Part shown: positions 1 to 8,321 of the stretch, in pieces
Layout of the letters: each line of letters opens with the position of its first letter
How positions within the stretch are numbered: the stretch's first letter is position 1
NCBI RefSeq assembly: GCF_013602415.1
Contig: NZ_WPAG02000003.1
Span: forward strand, 434,001 to 498,000
Reading direction: 5' to 3'
Source: Rhodococcus sp. B50
GTDB lineage: Bacteria; Actinomycetota; Actinomycetes; Mycobacteriales; Mycobacteriaceae
Length of the DNA stretch: 64,000 bases
Made by a program: the position numbers and the translations under genes
The notes under the pieces: model-generated
What the model was told of the DNA's origin: nothing
What the model saw: only the letters and a program-made list of their open reading frames with translations
Database searches by the model: none

Positions 1-2
1 TC

Positions 3-260
3 TGCGGGCGCGGTGAGGCAGGTCCGTTCGTCGCCGACGGTCGGATCAAGCTCGGTGGGCAGCTACCCGTCAACACCCACGGTGGTCTGCTCTCCGAGGC
101 CCACGTGTCCGGAATGAACCATGTCATCGAGGCGACACGGCAACTACGTCGCTCGGTCGAACCGCAGCGGCAGGTCGCCGATTGCGAGACCGCCCTGGTC
201 ACCAACGAGGGCGACTTCCACGAAGGATCGGTCCTCATCCTACGGAGAAGAGAACCGTGA
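3..260 (+). CDS. Ltp/SCP-x-type thiolase, C-terminal part (truncated by window edge)
   Basis: The frame is open from the left edge and stops at TGA 258-260, so only the last 85 residues are seen. They carry VNTHGGLLSEAHVSGMNHV, which closely resembles INTSGGHMSEGYIHGMNHV in the complete thiolase at 34250-35437. Members of this family make or break C-C bonds of acyl-CoA thioesters, either as thiolases or, when paired with a DUF35 protein, as retro-aldolases. The stop overlaps the GTG start of the DUF35 gene that follows, so the two are translationally coupled and probably form a complex. The start and the nucleophile region lie outside the window, so the exact reaction cannot be judged. Confidence 0.85.
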   Translation, partial: CGRGEAGPFVADGRIKLGGQLPVNTHGGLLSEAHVSGMNHVIEATRQLRRSVEPQRQVADCETALVTNEGDFHEGSVLILRRREP

Positions 261-685
261 ATCGTGCACCCCTCCCCGACCCCTCAGCGCTGGCCGAGGG
301 TTTCTGGGCTGCCGCCCGCCAGGGACGACTGGTGATCCAACGCTGTCACGCCTGTGGCGTGCTGCGCCACTACCCGCAGCCGCGTTGCCCGCACTGCCAA
401 AGCAGCGACTGGGGCTGGACAGAGATCACCGGACGCGGCGTGATCCACAGTTTCACCGTCACCCACCAGGCATTTCACCCGAGCTGGGCGGACCGAGTGC
501 CCTACGTCGTTGCGACCGTCGAACTCGATGACGCTGTCCGAATGGTGACCGACCTCGACGAACCCGCCGAAATGGTGGCCATCGACGCACCGGTCGAGGT
601 GTTCTTCGACCGTATCGACGATGAGCACACACTGCCGCGATTTCGGATCCGACAACCCGACAACGCCGACGAACAGACCAGATAA
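257..685 (+). CDS. DUF35 / OB-fold zinc-ribbon partner of the Ltp thiolase
   Basis: This 142-residue protein has an N-terminal rubredoxin-like zinc ribbon, CHACGVLRHYPQPRCPHC (two CxxC pairs), followed by a beta-rich segment typical of the DUF35 OB fold. DUF35 proteins bind acyl-CoA and work as the obligate partner of Ltp-type thiolases or aldolases, as in the steroid side-chain enzymes. The GTG start at 257 was chosen because it overlaps the upstream stop (GTGA) and has the ribosome site GGAGAAG at 244-250; a longer frame back to 182 would run inside the thiolase. It sits in a + strand operon with a hydratase-like gene and acyl-CoA dehydrogenases. Its exact substrate is unknown. Confidence 0.85.
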   Translation: MNRAPLPDPSALAEGFWAAARQGRLVIQRCHACGVLRHYPQPRCPHCQSSDWGWTEITGRGVIHSFTVTHQAFHPSWADRVPYVVATVELDDAVRMVTDLDEPAEMVAIDAPVEVFFDRIDDEHTLPRFRIRQPDNADEQTR

Positions 686-738
686 GTGATCGGGCCCTCG
701 CTCGGCAGACACTCGACCAGAAACAACAGGAGAAGTCG

Positions 739-1536
739 ATGGACCCCACAGGTCTGCACGAAGTGGACTATCGGGAAGAAAACGGTGTCGCCTGGGTGAC
801 GCTGCACCGGCCCGACACGCTCAATGCTCTGAGTACCGCAATGCGCAGCGAACTGCGCCACATCTGGCGCACACTACGAACCGAAGACGACATCCGATGC
901 GTCGTTCTCACCGGCTCGGGCAACCGATCCTTCTGCACCGGGATCGACCGGTCCGAGATCCTCGACAGTGACGAGCCGTTCGACCCGTACGCCTACGACG
1001 ACCTGGGAGCGGAGATCGGTCCGAAATCCAACGGGCTGTGGAAGCCGGTCATCGCCGCGATCAACGGGATGGCGTGTGGCGGCGCGTTCTACCTTCTCGG
1101 CGAGTCGGAGTTCGTAATCGCCGCCGAACATGCGACCTTCTTCGACCCCCATGTCACCTACGGGATGGCGGCGGTCTACGAACCGATGTTCCTCAGCGGT
1201 CGTATGGCCTTCGGGGACCTCATGCGGATGTCGCTCCTCGGGCTCGGTGAACGACTCTCGGCCGACTCGGCTCGCGAGTCCGGATTGGTGTCACAGGTGG
1301 TGCCGGCCGAGCAATTGCACGAGACCGCCACATGGGCGGCCGAGACCATCGCCGCCAATCCACCGGCCGCGGTCCAGACGACGGTGCGCTCTTTGTGGGC
1401 AGCGCGCCGCCTGGGCGTCCCGGGCGCGATCGACATGGGCAACGTGCTGCTGGCCGCAGGCGACCATCCCGAGATGTTGCGAGCCGGCCAGGACCGGTTC
1501 CGCGGTCAATCCCGACCCGAGAGTCGAACTCGGTGA
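739..1536 (+). CDS. enoyl-CoA hydratase/isomerase (crotonase) family protein
   Basis: The 265-residue protein has the crotonase fold signatures: VTLHRPDTLNAL near residue 20, the first oxyanion-hole stretch FCTGIDRSE near residue 74, and the second oxyanion stretch GMACGGAFYLLGE near residue 110. Family members hydrate or isomerise enoyl-CoA thioesters. Where classical hydratases carry the second catalytic glutamate in a PExxLG motif, this protein reads DPHVTYG, so that residue appears replaced; a non-hydratase crotonase reaction (isomerase, hydrolase or C-C cleavage) is possible. AGGAGAAG at 729-736 supports the ATG. It lies between the DUF35 gene and the first acyl-CoA dehydrogenase of the same operon. 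Confidence 0.88.
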   Translation: MDPTGLHEVDYREENGVAWVTLHRPDTLNALSTAMRSELRHIWRTLRTEDDIRCVVLTGSGNRSFCTGIDRSEILDSDEPFDPYAYDDLGAEIGPKSNGLWKPVIAAINGMACGGAFYLLGESEFVIAAEHATFFDPHVTYGMAAVYEPMFLSGRMAFGDLMRMSLLGLGERLSADSARESGLVSQVVPAEQLHETATWAAETIAANPPAAVQTTVRSLWAARRLGVPGAIDMGNVLLAAGDHPEMLRAGQDRFRGQSRPESRTR

Positions 1537-1556
1537 CCTTCACACAGGAGTATGTA

Positions 1557-2744
1557 ATGGACTTTTCGTTCAGTGACGACGAACAACGCTTCGACGCCGA
1601 GGTCGTCGAATACTTGGCGCAGGAGCGCCAACACCCGGACGCAGACGTAGTCTTCGCTGCTCACCACGAGTCGCATTCGCAACTTGCCAGCAAACCCCAA
1701 CACAAGGCGTTCATGCGCCGTCTCGCCCAACGCGGATGGCTGGGGATGTCATGGCCGCGAGAGTATGGCGGCGACGCGCACGAAGGGCTCTACGAATACC
1801 TGCTCAACGAACGTTTGTCTCAGGCAGGTGCACCTCTGGTCGGCAAGGGCATCGGAATCATCGGCAAGACAATCATCCGACACGGCAGCGACGATCTGCG
1901 GGCCCGGTTCCTGCACCGGATCCGGACCGCCGAGATCGACTTCGCACTCGGCTACTCCGAACCCGATGCCGGCTCGGATCTGGCCTCGCTCAAACTCCGT
2001 GCCAAGCGGGTCGACGGTGGGTGGGAACTCAACGGTCAAAAACGGTTCAGCACGTCGGCGCACTTCGCCGACTGGTACTGGGTCGCGGCACGTACCAATC
2101 CGGACGCCCCCAAGCACAAGGGCATCACCTTGTTCCTGGTCGACCTGAGCGATCCTGGACTGACGGTGCTGGAACAGAAGACGATGAGCGACGACCGCAC
2201 CAACGAAGTCTTCTTCGATGCGGTCTTCGTCCCGGACGAAAATGTCGTCGGGGAAGTCGACAAGGGCTGGACGTATGTGTGTGAGGCACTCGATTACGAG
2301 CGCTACACGATCTACACCGTCGGTGCACTCGAATCGAAGATGAACCGGATCATTTCGTGGGCGAAGTCGACCCGCCGGTCCGGCCGGCCCGTGGTCGACG
2401 AGCCCGAGATCCGTTCCGGCATCGCCGAGCTCGCCACCGACCTCGAGGTCGCGCGGATGCTGACCCTACGGATCATCGACAAGGCAGCCCGCGGCGAGGT
2501 GCCGTCCAACGAGGCCTCCATGTGCAAACTGACGCTGACCCGGCTGCACCAGAAAATGGCGAACTGGATGCTCGATCATTGTGGACCGGTCGGCGTCCTG
2601 GCCTCGGGCGAACCCGGAGCCGCCGACGAGGGCCGTTGGGAACACTCGTACCGCGCCACGGTGATCGAGACCATCGGTGGTGGCTCGTCCGAGATCCAGA
2701 AGAACATCCTGTCCCGCCGTGCACTGGGGCTGCCGACCTTATGA
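1557..2744 (+). CDS. acyl-CoA dehydrogenase, alpha-type subunit
   Basis: The 395-residue protein has the FAD-binding middle-domain motif YSEPDAGSDL near residue 138, the strand GQKRFSTSAHFADWYW, and the C-terminal motif TIGGGSSEIQKNILSRRALG that contacts FAD. Acyl-CoA dehydrogenases introduce an alpha,beta double bond into acyl-CoA and pass electrons to ETF. ATG 1557 was chosen over upstream in-frame codons because of CAGGAG at 1545-1550 and because residues before it overlap the previous gene. A second, shorter-tailed dehydrogenase lies at 3754-4911; actinobacterial steroid clusters use such adjacent genes as alpha and beta halves of a heterotetramer, which is the likely arrangement here. 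Its stop overlaps the next start (ATGA). Confidence 0.9.
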   Translation: MDFSFSDDEQRFDAEVVEYLAQERQHPDADVVFAAHHESHSQLASKPQHKAFMRRLAQRGWLGMSWPREYGGDAHEGLYEYLLNERLSQAGAPLVGKGIGIIGKTIIRHGSDDLRARFLHRIRTAEIDFALGYSEPDAGSDLASLKLRAKRVDGGWELNGQKRFSTSAHFADWYWVAARTNPDAPKHKGITLFLVDLSDPGLTVLEQKTMSDDRTNEVFFDAVFVPDENVVGEVDKGWTYVCEALDYERYTIYTVGALESKMNRIISWAKSTRRSGRPVVDEPEIRSGIAELATDLEVARMLTLRIIDKAARGEVPSNEASMCKLTLTRLHQKMANWMLDHCGPVGVLASGEPGAADEGRWEHSYRATVIETIGGGSSEIQKNILSRRALGLPTL

Positions 2745-3745
2745 CCGACACAGAAACCGAGCTCCACACCATCCTGACGGAAAAGATCACCCAGGAAGGT
2801 CGCGGACCGGTCGATGCTCCGTCGATCGCACTGTGGTGCTCGGCAAGCGAAGACACCAATCCTCGGCACTGGGCCAACGGAGACCGGTTGGTTGCCCCAC
2901 CATCGATGGCAGGTACGTGGACTCAGAGCCCCCCGTGGACGCCGTCCGGTCCACCCATACGGTCCATGGAATTACACCACCGCCTCAAGGAGCGTCTCGG
3001 ATTGCCGATAGCGGTGGTACGTGAGGTATCCCACCAATACGGCGTGCCGGTGCATCTCGGCGACCGGCTCACCGCGACCCACCGAATCGTCGACGTCGGT
3101 CCGCTGCGGCACAGACGCATGGGGCAAGGCCGCGACTGGTCCGTGGAAGTGGACCACCGCAATCAGTGCGATGAACCCGTCGCCCTCGAGAGGTGGTCCT
3201 TTCACGGCTATCGGCCGGCCGAGTCCAGCACCGGCTCGAACGAGGCGCGGCAACGTGGCGAGGCGGAGCAACCGGCGTCGGACGGGACCCCCTTGCCCGA
3301 GCTGAGCATCGACATCGACGCAAGCCGAATCGTGAAACTGGCGGCAGCAAGCGGAGACTGGACCCGATTCCACCACGACCCGGCATTCGCCGCCGCGGCC
3401 GGCCTGCCCGCCATCATCCTCAACACCCCGGGCCATATGGCCCTCGTCTCGCGGTGGATCACCGACAACGTGGCGCCGGGCGCGCGTTTGCTGCGGCTGG
3501 CGCTGCGGCTGCGCCGCTCGGTCGTCCCGGGGGACCTGCTGCGGATCGGCGGCGAAATCGTCGAGCAGACCATAACCCCCGACGGATGGCGACGGCTCGA
3601 ACTGGTCTTCACCGAACACGTCGGGAACAACACCACCGTGACCGGTCGCGCCACCGCGGTCGCCACGACCGAATCCGCAGCGGCGGACCCGTGGGACATC
3701 CCGCTCGACCGCTGGCAGACGTTCGGCGACGCCGACAACCTTTAG
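2741..3745 (+). CDS. MaoC-type (hot-dog fold) enoyl-CoA hydratase, double-domain
   Basis: This 334-residue protein is long enough for two hot-dog domains. The N-terminal half (about residues 1-155, rich in tryptophan and proline) resembles the degenerate MaoC N domain, and the C-terminal half begins near residue 185 and contains DWTRFHHDPAFAAAAGLP, the hydratase-2 motif with its Asp and His, followed by NTPGHMALVSRW. Such proteins hydrate enoyl-CoA esters to 3-hydroxyacyl-CoA. The ATG overlaps the stop of the upstream dehydrogenase (ATGA), and the gene sits between the two dehydrogenase genes. A longer open frame back to 2357 is a shadow inside the dehydrogenase gene. Confidence 0.85.
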   Translation: MTDTETELHTILTEKITQEGRGPVDAPSIALWCSASEDTNPRHWANGDRLVAPPSMAGTWTQSPPWTPSGPPIRSMELHHRLKERLGLPIAVVREVSHQYGVPVHLGDRLTATHRIVDVGPLRHRRMGQGRDWSVEVDHRNQCDEPVALERWSFHGYRPAESSTGSNEARQRGEAEQPASDGTPLPELSIDIDASRIVKLAAASGDWTRFHHDPAFAAAAGLPAIILNTPGHMALVSRWITDNVAPGARLLRLALRLRRSVVPGDLLRIGGEIVEQTITPDGWRRLELVFTEHVGNNTTVTGRATAVATTESAAADPWDIPLDRWQTFGDADNL

Positions 3746-3753
3746 GAACTGAA

Positions 3754-4911
3754 ATGGATCTCACCCTGTCAGAAGAACAACAATTCCTCACCGACACCGT
3801 TCGGCAGATGTGCGAAGCCGGATGCGACAGCGACGCCGTCCGCCTCGCGGAAGAACGAGGGAAGGCATTCCCCGAGAGCCTGTGGAAGCACCTTTCCGCC
3901 AGCGGCCTACTGGGCCTGACCCTGCCCGAACAGTTCGGAGGCGCAGGTGTCGGACTGACCGAAATGTGCCTGGTAGCACAGGAACTCGGCCGATTCGCGG
4001 CACCCCTCACCCCGATCGTGTCGTCCGTGCTTGCCGGCGGCATCCTCATGCGGGCGACATCCGCCCACGAGCAGAACACCTGGCTACCGCGTATCGCCTC
4101 GGGTGAGGCCCTCCTGTCGGTGGCCTGGCTCGAAGAAGGCGGCAGCTACGGCGCCGGCGACATCAACGTCGTCGCGGACGTCGCCGGCGAACGGATACGA
4201 CTGCATGGCAGCAAGACGCTGGTGCCGTTCGCCGATCGCGCCGCCGCGTTCGTCGTGCCGGTACGTAGCGGCCCCGAAACCGAAGACATCGACCTCTACC
4301 TCGTTCCAGCAGGACCCGGCGTGGCGAGCACCTCGCAGCGCACGCTCGCAGGGGAATCGGTACACCGCCTCGATATCGATGTCGAGCTCTCGGCCAGGGA
4401 CCGCCTGAGTGAACCCGGACACGGATGGCAGATACTGCACCAGTCGATGACCGAGGCGGCGATCGTGTTCGCCGCCTACGCCTGTGGCGGCGCACGCAAG
4501 GTTCTCGAGCTCGCCACCGACTACGCGAAGACGCGCGAACAGTTCGGACGACCCATCGGCGCGAACCAGGGCATCGCGCATCCCCTCGCCGATACATTGG
4601 TCGCAGTCGAGGGCGCGTCGACACTCATGTTCGAGGCCGCATGGAGCCGGGACGCCGGACGTGACATCCGCCTCCTCGCCGCGATGGCAAAACACAGATG
4701 TTGCGAGGCCTTCCGTGACGCGACAGCCGTGGCCCACCAGGTGCACGGAGGTATCGGTTACACCCTCGACATCGACATCCAGTTGTACTCCCGCCGCGCA
4801 AAGCAACTGCAGCTCACCTGGTGGGACAACCGCTTCCTGTCGAGCCACCTGGCGAATCTGTTGCTCGACGAGAACGGCCCGGGCCTGCCCCCACCGGTGA
4901 TCGAACGATGA
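3754..4911 (+). CDS. acyl-CoA dehydrogenase, beta-type subunit
   Basis: The 385-residue protein begins MDLTLSEEQQFLTDTV and shows the usual N-terminal helical domain (LGLTLPEQFGGAGVGLTEM), and the C-terminal QVHGGIGYTLDIDIQLYSRR block found in the dehydrogenase subunits that pair with an alpha subunit. The middle-domain flavin motif (YxEPxAGSD) seen in the partner at 1557-2744 is replaced by VAWLEEGGSYGAG, suggesting that it relies on the partner for a complete active site. It starts eight bases after the MaoC stop, with TAGGAACTG upstream as a weak ribosome site, and its stop overlaps the start of the PPOX gene. Together with the first dehydrogenase it probably forms a mixed oligomer. Confidence 0.87.
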   Translation: MDLTLSEEQQFLTDTVRQMCEAGCDSDAVRLAEERGKAFPESLWKHLSASGLLGLTLPEQFGGAGVGLTEMCLVAQELGRFAAPLTPIVSSVLAGGILMRATSAHEQNTWLPRIASGEALLSVAWLEEGGSYGAGDINVVADVAGERIRLHGSKTLVPFADRAAAFVVPVRSGPETEDIDLYLVPAGPGVASTSQRTLAGESVHRLDIDVELSARDRLSEPGHGWQILHQSMTEAAIVFAAYACGGARKVLELATDYAKTREQFGRPIGANQGIAHPLADTLVAVEGASTLMFEAAWSRDAGRDIRLLAAMAKHRCCEAFRDATAVAHQVHGGIGYTLDIDIQLYSRRAKQLQLTWWDNRFLSSHLANLLLDENGPGLPPPVIER

Positions 4912-5441
4912 CGACGATCCCGGAAGGAATCCACGACATCTTGACCAGCAGATCGGTCGGCTTCCTGGCGACCTGCGCCACGGATGGCCGAGTATCGGTA
5001 ACCCCGGTCTCCCCGATGTTCGACGGCACGCAGCTGCGGTTCAGCACCACCACCGATCGCGCGAAGTACCGCAACCTCCAGCGGGATTCGCGCGCCACGT
5101 TCTGCATGACGGATCCCGCCGATCCGGTGCGCTACGTGGAGGTACGGGGCACCGCAGTGATCGAACCCGACGACGATCGGTCGTTTATCGACTCGCTGGC
5201 TCGTCACCACATGGGCATGGACCGATACCCCTACGACGCGCCCGGCGCCCGTCGGGTCGTCATCACGCTGAAACCGGAGAAGGTGTCGGCGCCCACCGTG
5301 GCGGGGATCGTCGAGCCACAACTGACCGCAGTCCTGTTCGACGGCGGCTCCTTCCCGGAGCCGTCGAAACATCACTTGTCATTGCTTGCCGATCCAAGAA
5401 AGAACTCAACCGATGTGCATCACATATTGCGAAAGTCGTGA
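4908..5441 (+). CDS. PPOX-fold (pyridoxamine-phosphate-oxidase-like) flavin/F420 protein
   Basis: The 177-residue product starts at ATG 4908, overlapping the upstream stop by four bases (ATGA). The motif ILTSRSVGFLATCATDGRVS followed by VTPVSPMFDG and FSTTTDRAKYRNL is the classic start of PPOX-class split-barrel proteins that bind FMN or F420; the KYRNL-RD stretch lines the cofactor site in F420-dependent members. Mycolate actinomycetes encode many F420-dependent versions that reduce or oxidise small organic molecules. It may act on a pathway intermediate, as it is coupled to the dehydrogenase operon, but the reaction is not predictable from sequence. Confidence 0.82.
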   Translation: MTTIPEGIHDILTSRSVGFLATCATDGRVSVTPVSPMFDGTQLRFSTTTDRAKYRNLQRDSRATFCMTDPADPVRYVEVRGTAVIEPDDDRSFIDSLARHHMGMDRYPYDAPGARRVVITLKPEKVSAPTVAGIVEPQLTAVLFDGGSFPEPSKHHLSLLADPRKNSTDVHHILRKS

Positions 5442-6561
5442 AACCCGCACGGTCAACAGGCGCGGCTTTCTCGGCGGCGCCGGCGCAGTGGCAGCCGCGC
5501 TGGGAATAGGGGTGATGACTGCCGGCCGCAGCACGGCGCAGCCGTTCTCGCTGCCGGGCTCCACGGGCTCGAGCATTCAGGACCCTGTGGCCGGAAACAA
5601 GCTGTCCGTCGTTCTCCTGGGGACTCAAGCGGGGCCGCCGATTGTTCCGGAGAGAACCGGCATCGCCACCGCTGTGGTCGTCGACGGAGATGTCTACGTG
5701 GTCGACTGCGGTCGAGGGTCAGCGACCCAATACGTCCATGCCGGATTGCGCTTCGACCGACTCAAGGCGATATTCCTCACGCACCTGCACGCCGACCATG
5801 TCGCTGATTACTACAACTTCTTCCTTCACGGAGGACACGTGCCGAATCGCTTCGGCGACCATATCGGCCAAGCGGTGGATGTCTATGGTCCAGGCTCGGC
5901 CGGAGGGCTTCCGCCGGCATTCGATGGCCGCGAGGTTCCGACCGTCGGAACGAACCCCACTCCCGGAACCGTGGAAATGACGGAACGTCTGCACGACGCG
6001 TACGCCTACAGCACCAACATCTTCATGCGTGACACCGGTATCCGAGACATCCGCACTGTCGTCAACCCGACGGATATCGTCGTTACTGAGGTCGGCGCCA
6101 ATTACCTGGCGACCGCGCCGGGCATGGAACCGTTCACCGTGATGGAAGACGATCGCGTGCGAGTCTCGGCGGTTCTGGTCCCACATGGCGTCTGCTATCC
6201 GTCGTTCGCGTATCGCTTCGACACCGAGTACGGATCGGTCACCCTCTCCGGGGACACCACCTACTCCGACAACATTCTCACACTTGCCCAGGGGACCGAT
6301 CTCCTCGTCCACGAAGCGATCAACCTGGAGGGCAGCGACCTGCCGCCGGTCGTCCGCTCGCACATGCTCGACGGGCATGTCGAGGTGCAGAAGGTCGGCG
6401 AGATCGCCGAACGCGCATCCGCACGTCGACTCGTACTGTCGCACATCGGCGACATCGCGCACGGCGTCGTCGACCCCCACGCTTGGCAGTCCTGGGCACA
6501 ACGCGGCTACAGCGGGCCAGTCACCATCGGAGAGGATCTACAGAAGATCTCGATCGCATGA
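5413..6561 (+). CDS. Tat-exported metallo-beta-lactamase-fold hydrolase
   Basis: The 382-residue protein has a twin-arginine signal, NRRGFLGGAGAVAAAL, about 16 residues in, followed by a hydrophobic stretch and a probable AQP cleavage region. The mature part carries THLHADHVADY (HxHxDH zinc motif), LSGDTTYSD, and RLVLSHIGD near the end, matching MBL-fold hydrolases of the RNase Z/arylsulfatase-like branch. It is therefore a folded, exported, metal-dependent hydrolase, perhaps acting on an ester or lactone outside the membrane. ATG 5413 was chosen because the arginine pair then sits at a normal distance; it overlaps the end of the PPOX gene by 29 bases. The substrate is unknown. Confidence 0.83.
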   Translation: MCITYCESRETRTVNRRGFLGGAGAVAAALGIGVMTAGRSTAQPFSLPGSTGSSIQDPVAGNKLSVVLLGTQAGPPIVPERTGIATAVVVDGDVYVVDCGRGSATQYVHAGLRFDRLKAIFLTHLHADHVADYYNFFLHGGHVPNRFGDHIGQAVDVYGPGSAGGLPPAFDGREVPTVGTNPTPGTVEMTERLHDAYAYSTNIFMRDTGIRDIRTVVNPTDIVVTEVGANYLATAPGMEPFTVMEDDRVRVSAVLVPHGVCYPSFAYRFDTEYGSVTLSGDTTYSDNILTLAQGTDLLVHEAINLEGSDLPPVVRSHMLDGHVEVQKVGEIAERASARRLVLSHIGDIAHGVVDPHAWQSWAQRGYSGPVTIGEDLQKISIA

Positions 6562-7289
6562 TCAGAACCAACCGTGGGGGCGACTGCTCTGGTCCATCAG
6601 TCGGTGAGGAACCCGCTCACCGTCGCGCCGCAGTTTCGGGTCCACGTCGCGGGGCACGACGAGCACGATCTTCAGGTCCTCCCGAGCTCGGCGATCGCCG
6701 CCTCCAGCACGGGACGCAGCAGCCCAGCGAGACCGATACGATCAATCGTGACCCGCGTTATTCGATCGATCCGGTTCTGGCACATCGGTTCAATCAAGCC
6801 AAGAACCCAACCGGTGACGAGGATCAGGGAAAACTCGGCTCGCCGTCAGTACTTGCCGCGATGACCATTGCCGCCTCCTCTGCGCTGTGACCGTCACCGA
6901 CACCGCCGAGAGATGACACCGGCGCTGACCGCCTGAACCGCCGACGAAGAATCGTGCGGCGACGTCACACACCACGTCCAGGGCGTTGATCCTGGGTGTC
7001 ATTCGGCGCTGCGTTCAGCATCGAGTCGATCCGACCACCCCGCCACCCGCAACGGTCCCGGCATCGCCCGAGACGGACCGAGCTACCGATCAGGTCGCCG
7101 CCCCCAGCAACTCACCGTTGTCGACGTCGTAGACCACCAGTCGAACCGGTCGTCACTGCGGTCGGACACGTTGGTGGGCATAACTGCTCTCGGAGCACCT
7201 TTCATTCGAGTGATGGCATGCGGATCCGCTGCCTGTCGGACCGTCCGGACCAGCAGGAAACACGGCTCTGTGGTGGAATTCGCCGGTGC
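6562..7289. other. gap without a convincing gene
   Basis: No reading frame here has family motifs or a good ribosome site. On the - strand near 7093-7155 one frame reads RPVRLVVYDVDNGELLGAAT before a stop, and near 6620-6700 another reads VLVVPRDVDPKLRRDGERV. Both look like protein remnants, but I could not assign a family. The stretch is probably decayed sequence between the catabolic operon and the iron-uptake genes. Confidence 0.4.
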
Positions 7290-8219
7290 TCAGTTGGCGG
7301 TGGCAGATTCGGTGAGGATCCCATCCAGATCGTCCAGGACAGCGAGGCCACCGAGGGGACCGACTCCGGTGATCCAGTACGACATGTCGACCACGTGCAT
7401 GTTCGGGAAGAGTTGCCGATCGTTCACGATCGACGGGACCGACGCCGGATCGTCCGGTGTCGCACTGGTGACAAGAACAAGATCAGCACGCGCTTCGGTG
7501 GCCAGTTCGTACGACAGGTCGACAGAGATGGAGTTCTCCCAGTCACGCTCCGGGATGGTGAACCCGGCACATTCGAGCGTGCTCCCGGCGAAGGATGTGG
7601 GGCCGTAGAGCGTGAGTTGTTCGTTACGAGGCCGGATCAGCTGTGCGGTCTTCCCCTCGGTGCCGTGTTCCGCTGCGACCTCGGCGCAACGGTCGGTGTA
7701 CTTGTCGAGCAGCGCCTGCGCCTCATCGCTGCGACCGAGCGCATCGGCAACGAACCGCACATTGTCTTGCCAGGGGTCGGCCTGCGAGGCCATGTAGACC
7801 GTCGGTGCGATGGCGGCAAGCTGGTCGTACATATCGGCGTGCCGGGTTTCGGTCCCGATGATCAAGTCCGGATCCAGCGCGACGATCTTCTCCAAGTTCG
7901 GTTCAGGAACGGTACCGGCAAACGCCACCGACGAGGCCGCCTCACCCAGATATGCGGGCACGCCGGTTGCCTCGCTGAGCACCGCAGCACCGACGGGGAC
8001 GACTCCGAGCGCGATGGAGGTATCGAGGTGGACAGGCTCGAGCACTACGACACGCTGGGGGTCGGTGGGCACCTCGGTGATGCCGTGAGCGTGCTCGACC
8101 GTACGAGTGGCGGATTGCTCTGCGACGTCGTCGGTCCCGCTACTACATGCAGAAAGCGCGAGCGCTCCGACCATCGCTCCGGCCAGCAGACGACCGACCC
8201 GCTGTGTGTTCTGATTCAT
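7290..8219 (-). CDS. iron-siderophore ABC transporter substrate-binding lipoprotein
   Basis: The 309-residue protein has a lipoprotein signal with lipobox LSAC near residue 24, then AHGITEVPTDPQRVVVLEP and VALDPDLIIGT, the two signature regions of FepB/FhuD-type (helical backbone) periplasmic binding proteins. It would capture a ferric siderophore at the cell surface and hand it to an ABC permease, which is not in this window. AGGAG lies upstream of the ATG. The gene is divergent from a sucrase/ferredoxin-like gene, and a good iron box sits between them (8287-8305), so transcription is probably repressed by a DtxR/IdeR-type protein when iron is ample. Confidence 0.88.
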   Translation of the reverse strand: MNQNTQRVGRLLAGAMVGALALSACSSGTDDVAEQSATRTVEHAHGITEVPTDPQRVVVLEPVHLDTSIALGVVPVGAAVLSEATGVPAYLGEAASSVAFAGTVPEPNLEKIVALDPDLIIGTETRHADMYDQLAAIAPTVYMASQADPWQDNVRFVADALGRSDEAQALLDKYTDRCAEVAAEHGTEGKTAQLIRPRNEQLTLYGPTSFAGSTLECAGFTIPERDWENSISVDLSYELATEARADLVLVTSATPDDPASVPSIVNDRQLFPNMHVVDMSYWITGVGPLGGLAVLDDLDGILTESATAN

Positions 8220-8286
8220 CCTCGCTCCTCGGACCTACCTTGGTCGCGTCGAATTCGAGTGTTGCGACCGATGTGTACTATTCGAA

Positions 8287-8305
8287 TTTGGTAAGGCTAA
8301 CTTAT
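8287..8305. promoter_or_regulatory. IdeR/DtxR-type iron box
   Basis: The sequence TTTGGTAAGGCTAACTTAT matches 15 of 19 positions of the consensus TTAGGTTAGGCTAACCTAA known for IdeR/DtxR operators. It lies between two divergent genes, 68 bases from the start of the binding-protein gene and 17 bases before the + strand gene, so one dimer pair could repress both. The match was counted by eye. Confidence 0.75.
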
Positions 8306-8321
8306 CGAGCAAGGAGAATGC

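Noticed and set aside
6996..8294. 432-residue + strand frame
   Set aside because: It overlaps the siderophore-binding protein on the other strand, which has a lipobox and family motifs; the + frame has none.
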